From Candidatus Fermentibacterota bacterium (GTDB lineage Bacteria; Fermentibacterota; Fermentibacteria; Fermentibacterales; JCC-6): a stretch of DNA of 7,136 nucleotides. This document shows positions 1 to 6,136 of the stretch, one piece after another. The stretch spans positions 1-7,136 of the forward strand of contig JAUWJE010000095.1 in the NCBI GenBank assembly GCA_030607835.1, given 5' to 3'. The notes beneath the pieces were generated by a model that saw nothing but the letters and a program-made list of their open reading frames with translations, did not search any database and was not told the origin of the DNA. How positions within the stretch are numbered: the first letter of the stretch is position 1; each line of letters begins with the position of its first letter. Made by a program: the position numbers and the translations under genes.

Positions 1-160
1 CGGAGTCCAACCAGTCATCTCCCCAATCATCCTCATATGTGGAACTTATCTGGACATACCAAATATCGTAACCGCCCGTATTGTTAACGATGCGGATTGA
101 ACCAGCAGACACAGAGACAATAAGCCCTATTGCAGCAAGCAAAAGGATTGCCTTTTTCAT
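1..160 (-). CDS. Secreted protein of unknown function, N-terminal 53 residues only (runs off left edge)
   Basis: The reading frame opens with ATG at 160-158 and stays open to the window edge, so only the N-terminus is visible. A strong Shine-Dalgarno (GGGAGG on the minus strand, about 4 nt from the ATG) fixes the start. Residues 1-19 form a classical signal peptide: MKK, a hydrophobic stretch of about 14 residues, then VSA before Gly20. The mature part begins GSIRIVNNTGGYDIWYV and contains an acidic, Trp-rich stretch, DDWGDDWL, at residues 44-51. An N-N-T-G start followed by I-x-x-hydrophobic residues, serines and W-G-x-D-x-L recalls small secreted beta-rich domains found in environmental bacteria, but I cannot name a family with confidence. 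It is divergently transcribed from the C25 peptidase gene, with 152 bp between the two starts. Export is well supported; function is unknown. Confidence 0.8.
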   Translation of the reverse strand, partial: MKKAILLLAAIGLIVSVSAGSIRIVNNTGGYDIWYVQISSTYEDDWGDDWLDS

Positions 161-194
161 TTCAACCTCCCTTAAGAATGAAATACAAAGATGA

Positions 195-223
195 AGCTAA
201 AACATAATGATGTTTCCTGTCAA
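195..223 (-). promoter_or_regulatory. Putative sigma-70-type promoter for the leftward secreted-protein gene
   Basis: On the minus strand a perfect -35 TTGACA (223-218) is followed after 17 nt by the weak -10 hexamer TTAGCT (200-195). It lies 35-63 nt upstream of the ATG at 160. The -35 is convincing and the -10 is poor. The promoter consensus of the host is unknown, so this is a suggestion only. Confidence 0.3.
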
Positions 224-236
224 TCCCGAACTATTA

Positions 237-264
237 GTGACACGAATACTCAGATGAATATATT
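237..264 (+). promoter_or_regulatory. Putative sigma-70-type promoter for the C25 peptidase gene
   Basis: GTGACA (237-242, five of six matches to TTGACA) is followed after 16 nt by TATATT (259-264, five of six matches to TATAAT). This would start transcription near 271 and give a 5' leader of about 40 nt before the ATG at 313. It points away from the putative leftward promoter at 195-223. The rest of the 161-312 intergenic region shows only A+T-rich sequence and a short imperfect hairpin (AGATT/AATCT near 265-282); I see no gene in it. Confidence 0.35.
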
Positions 265-312
265 AGATTGCATTATTAATCTTACGCAACAAATTAGAGG
301 GATGGTCGATTA

Positions 313-3300
313 ATGAAAACTGGATTGATATTATTACTTCTTGTTTCACTGGCTGTCTACCCGGAAACCATAACCGTTGAGCTTCCTGCTGATATTATCA
401 GCCCCTGCTACCTGCCGGTAACCGGAGCCGGAGTAATCCCGCAAATCTCTGGCGCTTATCCTGGCGATGAAGCAGGATTTCCATCCCTTCCTGAACTGCC
501 TTGGAGCATTCCACTTCCTGCCGGGGACAGGGCAATATCATTAACATCAAACGCAATTTGGGAAAGCATTGCTTTCAATATTATTATCCCTCCTCTTCCA
601 GCACCAACACCCCTGATACTGGATGCTGAAGTCACTTCTACTCAGGCAGTTGACGAAGTCTATTCCTCTGACAAGTTCTGGCCGTCTGAACCGGTACAGC
701 TGACGGGCACCGGATTCAGGAACGGTTCTTCGGAGGCAGAGATTCTTGTAATTCCGCTGCGTTGGAATCCGATTACGGGAGAACTGCAGAAACTCGTTTC
801 ACTTGAGGTCAAACTTGAAACCGCTCCCCATGACGAGAGGCCATTCTGCAATGGAGCAAAAGATGACGAGTTCAGGACAATGCTCATTGTCACCGATTCT
901 TCACTAGAAGCAATATTCCAGCAGCTTGCTGACCGAAGAGATGATCAGGGTATTAAGACCGAAGTAATAACTATGAGCGTGATCTACTCCATGTCATCCG
1001 GAAGAGACAACGCGGAAAAACTCCGTAACTTTGTGAAGAATTACTACACTCAGAACGGTCTTGATTTCCTTCTTCTAGGTGGAGATACGGATCTGGTGCC
1101 GTTCAGACTCGCTTACGCGATGACCTGTGAAGGAGGAATCCACCCCCGCGAGGACAGCTTGCCCTGTGACCTGTACTTCTCCGACCTGGACGGGACCTGG
1201 GACGCCAATCTGAACAATATCTTCGGTGAGATAGCCGATGATGTTGACCTGCATCCGGACATTTTTGTTGGAAGAGCAACGGTTGAGAACACAACAGAAG
1301 CGCAGATATTCGTGAATAACATCGCCGCGTATGAAGACTGCTATGAAGATGATTTTTATCAGGATGTTCTGTTTCTTGCCGAGGTACTCTGGACTAATCC
1401 TTATACCAATTCGGGAGAGAGCAAGGATTACATAGATGAACACTTCCTGCCTGATTATCTGAACATCACAAAGCTCTATCAGGCTCTTGGTAACGAGAAT
1501 CCTTCAACAGTGATGGCAGCCATGAATGAAGGACAGAATCTGATAAACCACGATGGACACGCATGGTACTCAACTCTCGGAGTGGGTGATGGTTACATTG
1601 GCTATGACGATGTAGATGCCATCGATTCAGATGGAAGATTTTCTTCAGTAATGTACTCGATTGGCTGCTGGAGTGCCGCATTCGATTTCGATGCCATTGC
1701 TGAACATTTCATTACAAATTCCTCGGGTGGAAGTGTCGCGTTTATCGGCAACTCCAGTTATGGATGGGGTTCTCCGGGTAATCCCCTTTACGGTTATTCA
1801 GATGCCCTTGATCACCTTTTCTTTGATTACCTCTACGGTAACTGGTTTCTGACCCTTGGGGAACTGCTCGCGTATACTAAGGAGTATTTCATTCCGTACA
1901 GCCACTGGGAGAACGTGTACAGATGGCATCAGTACGATGTTAACCTTCTGGGTGATCCCTCCTTCAGGCCATACAGAGCCAATCCTCTTCCGATTGAAGT
2001 TCTGTGTCCGGATATTGTTACATCCAATACTTCAATCTTCCCTGTACAGATCACAGGAGTCGATCCTGAGGGATTGACAGTCTGTGTTCATGACGATGGT
2101 GATTACTGGAGCGCTGTAGAGCTGGATGCGACCGGTCATGTGGATTTCATCTTTTCCGAACAGGTTAATGGAAGTATTACTCTGACCGTTACAGGACCAG
2201 GAATCAGAAGAACATCGATTATTATTGAACAGGCTTCAGGACCTGACCCGGTCATCTCTCAGTTGGTTGTAGTCGATACAGAAGACTTCGGACACCTTTC
2301 CCCCGGGTGCTCTGCTGACCTTGATATTACACTCCTGAACCAGGGTAATGAGGACCTTACAGATGTTGAGATCAACATAACTTCGTTAAGCGGTCCAGCA
2401 ACTCTGACGCAGAGTTCAAGCTCCTTTGGAGGTATACCGGCAGGAAGCGAATCGACTGGATCACCTCACCTGGCGCTTGACGTGAATGGGTCATCTGCAA
2501 CCGGTTCAGTCGTAACACTTAACGGGCAGCTTGTTTCCAGCCAGGGCACCTGGGAGATCTCCATACCTCTTCTGGTCTATGCTCCCGGTCTTTACTTCAC
2601 AACGTACTCTGTTGATGACAATGCGGGGGGAAACTCGAACGGGGTACCGGAACCTGGAGAAACATTCCAGCTGGATGTCAATATCGCTAATCTGGGTCTT
2701 TTAACCGCAAGCAATGTAACCGTACAGATGACTGAATACCCTTCATGGGTTTCCTGGCCGCAGGGTTCAGCCTGGGTTGATTCGATTCCTGAAGACAGTA
2801 CGAGAACATTCTCATTCGTATGTGAACTTTCTGCCAGCGCTCCTTCCCCGTCTTTCCCATGGTTCTATTTCGATATTCTATCGGAGACCACAGGATACGC
2901 TACAGAGGATACCCTGAGACTTACAGTAGGCGAAACAGGAATCTCGAATGACGTCGAGTCAGGCGTGGCTGGCTGGACGCATTCCGGAACGATTGACATG
3001 TGGAATATCACAGACTCCGAGAGTCACTCACACAGCCATTCATGGCACTGTGGTGAGGCAGGCGGCTATGTGAATAACATGAACTGTGGATTGCTCTCCC
3101 CTGAACTGACTCTGGCACCGCAAGCTTCGATTGAGTTCTGGACTACTTTTGATGTGGCAATCTATGGTTGTGACGGCATTTATCTGATTATCCATGACCT
3201 CAGTGCAGGTACTGCGGATACTCTTGCTTTCATAGGATCAGGCGGAGCTCTGGGTTCTAAGGGTAAGGGAATCGGGACAGGCTGGGTGCCTTATTCGTTT

Positions 3301-3711
3301 GATCTCTCCATGTATGAAGCGGGTACAGGTATTCAGGTTGAGTTCAGATTTAAAACAGATGATGACGGTGATACAGGAAATGGTTTCTTTATCGATGACA
3401 TCACAATTGAAGGAGCCTACACAGGATATACAGGTCTTTCAGGTAGATCCCCGATACCAGATTCACCGATGGGATCTCCCTTCCCAAATCCTTCATATGA
3501 AACTGTCAATGTTCATCTGTTCTCGGAATATCAGCAGGGTTGGACACTTGGTCTGTACAGCATTTCCGGAAGGCTTGTTCTTGAAACGAACGGGACATCA
3601 CTGATAAATGCGACAGTGAACCTGGATGTCTCCGATCTTGAGCCGGGTATATACTTCCTCCGATTTTCAGCTGAAAGCGAGACTACAAGAAGGCTGGTTA
3701 TACTCAGGTAG
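313..3711 (+). CDS. Gingipain-like C25 cysteine peptidase with T9SS type A sorting domain
   Basis: This is a 1132-residue exported cysteine endopeptidase of family C25. A hydrophobic signal peptide covers residues 1 to about 17, though its cleavage site is weak. It is followed by a propeptide-like beta-rich region up to about 185. The C25 catalytic domain spans about 187-555: strand LLLGGD 253-258, DLYFSDLDG 286-294, PDIFVGR 315-321, catalytic His416 in NHDGHA (aligning with YTGHG of RgpB), catalytic Cys452 in IGCWSAAF, and the closing NLLGDPSF 544-551. The His-Cys spacing of 36 is close to the 33 of RgpB as I recall it. An Ig-like domain follows (about 558-640), then two CARDB/NEW3-like domains (about 648-755 and 757-870, the second opening DDNAGG...EPGE), a jelly-roll/MAM-like domain (876-1034, ending FFIDDITIEG), and a sorting domain (about 1050-1132: SPFPNPS 1055-1061, GIYFLR near the end). 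It is therefore likely secreted through the outer membrane by T9SS and either anchored or released. The ATG has a GAGGG about 11 nt upstream; an ATG at 302 reads only two codons before a stop. Cleavage specificity cannot be judged from the sequence. Confidence 0.93.
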   Translation: MKTGLILLLLVSLAVYPETITVELPADIISPCYLPVTGAGVIPQISGAYPGDEAGFPSLPELPWSIPLPAGDRAISLTSNAIWESIAFNIIIPPLPAPTPLILDAEVTSTQAVDEVYSSDKFWPSEPVQLTGTGFRNGSSEAEILVIPLRWNPITGELQKLVSLEVKLETAPHDERPFCNGAKDDEFRTMLIVTDSSLEAIFQQLADRRDDQGIKTEVITMSVIYSMSSGRDNAEKLRNFVKNYYTQNGLDFLLLGGDTDLVPFRLAYAMTCEGGIHPREDSLPCDLYFSDLDGTWDANLNNIFGEIADDVDLHPDIFVGRATVENTTEAQIFVNNIAAYEDCYEDDFYQDVLFLAEVLWTNPYTNSGESKDYIDEHFLPDYLNITKLYQALGNENPSTVMAAMNEGQNLINHDGHAWYSTLGVGDGYIGYDDVDAIDSDGRFSSVMYSIGCWSAAFDFDAIAEHFITNSSGGSVAFIGNSSYGWGSPGNPLYGYSDALDHLFFDYLYGNWFLTLGELLAYTKEYFIPYSHWENVYRWHQYDVNLLGDPSFRPYRANPLPIEVLCPDIVTSNTSIFPVQITGVDPEGLTVCVHDDGDYWSAVELDATGHVDFIFSEQVNGSITLTVTGPGIRRTSIIIEQASGPDPVISQLVVVDTEDFGHLSPGCSADLDITLLNQGNEDLTDVEINITSLSGPATLTQSSSSFGGIPAGSESTGSPHLALDVNGSSATGSVVTLNGQLVSSQGTWEISIPLLVYAPGLYFTTYSVDDNAGGNSNGVPEPGETFQLDVNIANLGLLTASNVTVQMTEYPSWVSWPQGSAWVDSIPEDSTRTFSFVCELSASAPSPSFPWFYFDILSETTGYATEDTLRLTVGETGISNDVESGVAGWTHSGTIDMWNITDSESHSHSHSWHCGEAGGYVNNMNCGLLSPELTLAPQASIEFWTTFDVAIYGCDGIYLIIHDLSAGTADTLAFIGSGGALGSKGKGIGTGWVPYSFDLSMYEAGTGIQVEFRFKTDDDGDTGNGFFIDDITIEGAYTGYTGLSGRSPIPDSPMGSPFPNPSYETVNVHLFSEYQQGWTLGLYSISGRLVLETNGTSLINATVNLDVSDLEPGIYFLRFSAESETTRRLVILR

Positions 3712-3744
3712 TCAACGGAGGATTACAACAGACTCGATTAACCG

Positions 3745-3760
3745 AACAGCTCCTGCTGTT
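3745..3760. terminator. Weak hairpin in the convergent spacer, possible bidirectional terminator
   Basis: AACAGC and GCTGTT form a 6-bp stem around a TCCT loop between the ends of two convergent genes (stops at 3711 and 3782). Neither strand has a clear run of U after the stem; only a short TTTCT follows on the plus strand. The position suits a terminator but the structure is marginal. Confidence 0.25.
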
Positions 3761-3781
3761 TCTAATCCCGTTTCAAATCCG

Positions 3782-4993
3782 TTATCGAATCAGAACCACA
3801 CTTTCCGACAGGATTATGTTTCCAGTATCAATCTGAACGAAGTATATGCCGGACGGTTCACCAGAAATATCAAAGCCAAACGCGTGCTCACCGGCAGTGA
3901 ACTGAGTGGCTCCGGATTCGGATACAATCCTGCCGTCGGTGGAGTATATCCGGAACTGCACATCGCTGTCTGCATCAAGAAGAATACCCACGCTGAAGTA
4001 GCCGTTTGTGGGGCTTCCGGATATGCTCAATTCACAATTGGAATCAAGCTCGGTGCCTGCTTCATCTTCGATCCCTGTAGAAAGGGCATGATACAGATAG
4101 ACCCAGCCATTGTAATCACTAACTATAAGATCGAGGAGTCCGTCTTCGTCCCAGTCATTCACCCAGAGTCTTGTCCCGTAATAAAGATCAATATCGGACC
4201 CGTTACTTTCGAGGAACTCATAACCGCTGAATACAGGGGACGCATTGGTTGCAACATTCTCGTAGTAAGCCAGTTTTCCGTTGTTTTCACCACAGATTAT
4301 GTCCTTTTTACCATCAAGGTTGAGGTCTACTACCTGCGGACAGCAGCGGTACCATGCGATATTTGTGCTGCTGCTCTGGATCCAGCTGTATGTGGTGAAT
4401 ACATGGTTTTCTGCTGTTCCGCTGTTCAGATATAGACGCACGCTTCCCGGGGATGAACTCTCCTGACCCAGAATCAGATCCAGAAGCCCGTCTTCATTCC
4501 AGTCGACAATGACCGGAGCGGAATTGGATCCTGCATCAATGGTCGTTCCATTCGCTACTATGTCCGGTTCAGTTGTTAATACGCCGGTAGCGGTGCCTCG
4601 GAAGTAATTGACGAAGCCGTTTCTGTCACCCACTACAATATCGAGAATGCCATCGTTGTTGAAATCCACAACCTGTGGATTTGTTGCGCCGGTACATCAA
4701 CCAGATGGCACTGATATGTCCGTCCCATCCGACTGAATGAAGCTGTAGGTAGTGAAAACGGGAGAATCATTTGAACCGGAGTTGGCATAAAACCGAATCT
4801 TGCCAGAAGTAAACTGGCCAAGGACCAGATCCTTCAGGTCATCTCCGTCCCAGTCTACAACGCAGGGAGCTCCATACCATCCAACGTCGATCCTGCCGCC
4901 ATCAGCTTCAATCCAGCTGTAGGGGCCAAATTGGGGGGCACTTGCTATTGCGAAGCCGCACATAAGAATGACTGCTGAAACAGCCTTTTTCAT
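3782..4993 (-). CDS. FG-GAP/VCBS repeat protein with T9SS sorting domain, interrupted by an in-frame UGA (codon 99)
   Basis: The frame runs from ATG (4993-4991; AAAGGAGA Shine-Dalgarno at 5006-4999) to TAA (3784-3782): 403 positions, of which codon 99 is TGA. Upstream and downstream parts are in the same frame (4993 minus 4669 is divisible by 3) and form one continuous repeat protein. Residues 1-19 are a signal peptide ending ASA, although Pro at position 20 is unfavourable for cleavage. Five repeats each carry a calcium-loop motif of the D-x-D/N-x-D-G-x-x-D type: DWDGDDLKD 47-55 (the most divergent), DFNNDGILD 110-118, DWNEDGLLD 164-172, DLNLDGKKD 223-231 and DWDEDGLLD 280-288. The spacing of 54-63 residues suits blades of an integrin-like beta-propeller. 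Residues about 321-403 are a T9SS type A tail with a DGRIV turn and GIYFVQ before the final VVLIR. A surface or secreted binding role is likely; the ligand is unknown. With UGA read as stop, a 98-residue fragment with one repeat and no sorting signal would be made. The downstream part is undamaged, so the interruption is either recent, erroneous or read through. Confidence 0.85.
4662..4682 (-). promoter_or_regulatory. SECIS-like mRNA hairpin just downstream of the in-frame UGA
   Basis: In the mRNA of the leftward gene, AAAUCCACA and UGUGGAUUU form a perfect 9-bp stem closed by the triloop GGU. The loop is 23 nt past the UGA. Bacterial selenocysteine insertion elements lie immediately after the UGA and carry G in the first loop positions (GGU in the apical loop of the E. 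coli fdhF element). As I recall the published search rules, the loop lies about 16-37 nt from the UGA, and this hairpin meets them. Against it, the stem core is largely explained by codons for Pro-Gln-Val-Val, which recur in another repeat, and no selenocysteine machinery gene is in view. Confidence 0.35.
4697..4699 (-). other. In-frame UGA codon: selenocysteine, nonsense mutation or sequence error
   Basis: The TGA follows codons for V-P-S-G and precedes TGT (Cys), T-G-A-T-N and P-Q-V-V-D. In the fourth repeat the same P-Q-V-V-D is preceded by TGC TGT (Cys-Cys, residues 217-218). If five residues (TGATN) are treated as an insertion, TGA lines up with that TGC. Alternatively it lines up with Trp39 of repeat 1 (G-W-Y-G-A). 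One base change turns a Cys, Trp, Gly, Arg, Ser or Leu codon into TGA, so the original residue is not settled. Confidence 0.6.
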
Positions 4994-5046
4994 AAGTATC
5001 TCCTTTCAAATAAAATGATATGTATTTTTAACAGGGTTAGTATAGA

Positions 5047-5075
5047 ATTCTGCTGTTGAATCTCAGTCATGTCAA
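5047..5075 (-). promoter_or_regulatory. Putative promoter for the FG-GAP protein gene
   Basis: A perfect TTGACA (5075-5070 on the minus strand) is followed after 17 nt by CAGAAT (5052-5047, four of six matches to TATAAT). It is 54-82 nt upstream of the ATG at 4993. A better -10-like hexamer, TATACT (5044-5039), is too far from this -35 (25 nt). The element overlaps a candidate rightward promoter. Confidence 0.3.
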
Positions 5076-5083
5076 TGTATATT
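5056..5083 (+). promoter_or_regulatory. Putative promoter for the DUF362/radical SAM pair
   Basis: TTGAAT (5056-5061) and TATATT (5078-5083) are separated by 16 nt. Transcription would start near 5090, giving a leader of about 20 nt with a GGAAGGGG Shine-Dalgarno (5099-5106) before the ATG at 5111. It overlaps the candidate leftward promoter at 5047-5075. Hexamer matches are reasonable but unproven for this host. Confidence 0.35.
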
Positions 5084-5110
5084 CCATTCTGCAACTACGG
5101 AAGGGGTTGA

Positions 5111-6136
5111 ATGAAAGTTTTCTACGCGTCCACCAGAAACGGAGTACGGAAAGCGGTCCATGATATTCTCGATGAGATGAATTGGAAATCCCTTCTTCCT
5201 GCAGGTAGTGATATTCTTATTAAACTTAACCTTACGTGGGATTATATAAGGCCGGGAGTCGACACTTCACCCTGGGTAGTTGAAGCGTTTGCTGAAATGG
5301 TCTCCGGACATACAGGAAGAATATACCTTGGTGAATCGAGTCAGATACTTGTCGATGCGACAAGAGCCTTCCGCGTAACCAGGATGAAGGATGTCGCTGA
5401 AAGACACAATCTCATCTGGCATAATTTCTCGGAGCATAGATGGATACCGAAGAAGGTGGGAAACCTCGAATTCGACATTCCGGAGATCTGCACGCAGATG
5501 CCTGTTGTTTCCATACCTGTTATAAAAACTCACTATAGATCGGTTATCTCGGTGGCAATGAAACATCTTTACGGCTGTCTGGATGATAACAGACACAATT
5601 ATCATTACAGACTTGCGGATTACGTAGTAGCAGTGAATTCCGTCATTCCAGTCATTCTAACTCTTGCTGATGGGACAATTTCACTCGAAGGCAACGGTCC
5701 AAAACCGGGAATCCCCAAGCAAACGGATTTCATCGCCGCTTCCACTGACAGGATTGCACTGGACTATTCAGTAGCCAACATGATGGGTATCGATCCACTC
5801 TCAGTCGAAACAACTGTAAAGGGCAACGGTGTTACCGGTTCATTCGAAAATCTTGATGAAGTCTGTATCCCTCCTCTCACCGAACCTCCCTCCTGTACTT
5901 TCCTGAAGGCTCAGCCTAATTTCGTAGCAAGAATCGAGAAGAAGTTAAGAGGAAAAAAGGAACAGAGTGGACCGGGAACTGATGGACCCCTCATGGGGAT
6001 CTTGAAAATAGGAGCCAAGAGGTGGTATAACATTGCCTACTATCTCCTCGGTCAAAACAGAGAAGCTAAGCGGATAATGGAAGAGAACAGGTACGGGCCC
6101 CAATGGATGGGGCTTCCGGAAGGAGATCATCAGTGA
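5111..6136 (+). CDS. DUF362 domain-containing protein
   Basis: This 341-residue protein has no signal peptide and is probably cytoplasmic. The DUF362 landmarks occur in order: IKLNLTWDY (37-45), matching the family's K-x-N-L segment; RPGVDTSP (47-54); PVIKTHYRSVISVAMKHLYG (136-155), the family's I-P-x-x-K-T-H plus K-N-L-x-G-like segment; LADGTISLEGNGPKPG (185-200), the acidic/glycine motif; and DRIALDYSVANMMGIDPL (213-230). Many DUF362 proteins carry a ferredoxin-like 4Fe-4S domain with CxxCxxC motifs. This one has only scattered cysteines (127, 156, 252, 262) and instead a basic C-terminal extension (about 265-341). The biochemical role of the family is not established to my knowledge. The start is supported by AAGGGG 5-10 nt upstream. 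The stop TGA overlaps the GTG start of the radical SAM gene (GTGA), and that gene's Shine-Dalgarno lies inside this coding sequence, so the two are very probably co-translated and functionally linked. Confidence 0.88.
   Translation: MKVFYASTRNGVRKAVHDILDEMNWKSLLPAGSDILIKLNLTWDYIRPGVDTSPWVVEAFAEMVSGHTGRIYLGESSQILVDATRAFRVTRMKDVAERHNLIWHNFSEHRWIPKKVGNLEFDIPEICTQMPVVSIPVIKTHYRSVISVAMKHLYGCLDDNRHNYHYRLADYVVAVNSVIPVILTLADGTISLEGNGPKPGIPKQTDFIAASTDRIALDYSVANMMGIDPLSVETTVKGNGVTGSFENLDEVCIPPLTEPPSCTFLKAQPNFVARIEKKLRGKKEQSGPGTDGPLMGILKIGAKRWYNIAYYLLGQNREAKRIMEENRYGPQWMGLPEGDHQ
6121..6126 (+). promoter_or_regulatory. Shine-Dalgarno that decides the GTG start of the radical SAM gene
   Basis: AGGAGA sits 6 nt before GTG at 6133, inside the end of the DUF362 gene. 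It favours this GTG over the in-frame ATG at 6157 (codon 9), which has no comparable site. It also supports reading the overlapping TGA (6134-6136) as a true stop. Confidence 0.75.

Noticed and set aside
3013..3053. HSHSHSWHC stretch (residues 905-913 of the peptidase) as a dedicated metal-binding site
   Set aside because: Similar His/Ser/Trp/Cys-Gly stretches are, from memory, ordinary in this type of jelly-roll domain, and no further ligands are evident.
3626..4435. A 269-codon rightward open frame antisense to the FG-GAP gene
   Set aside because: It begins inside the peptidase gene's 3' end and runs opposite a well-supported repeat protein. Its translation has no recognisable domain and no convincing ribosome site, so it is a shadow.
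4667..4669. GTG codon as the start of a separate 295-residue gene
   Set aside because: It falls in the middle of the PQVVDF segment of a repeat, has no clear ribosome site or signal peptide, and the resulting protein would have a sorting domain but no export signal.
4633..4821. A leftward 62-codon frame spanning the UGA, suggesting a frameshift rather than a stop codon
   Set aside because: Upstream and downstream coding parts of the FG-GAP gene are in the same frame and join smoothly across the UGA, so no shift is needed.
6134..6136. UGA reassigned to an amino acid across the genome, explaining the internal UGA at 4697-4699
   Set aside because: This UGA ends the DUF362 gene exactly where the next gene starts with its own Shine-Dalgarno; reading through gives only a short meaningless extension.
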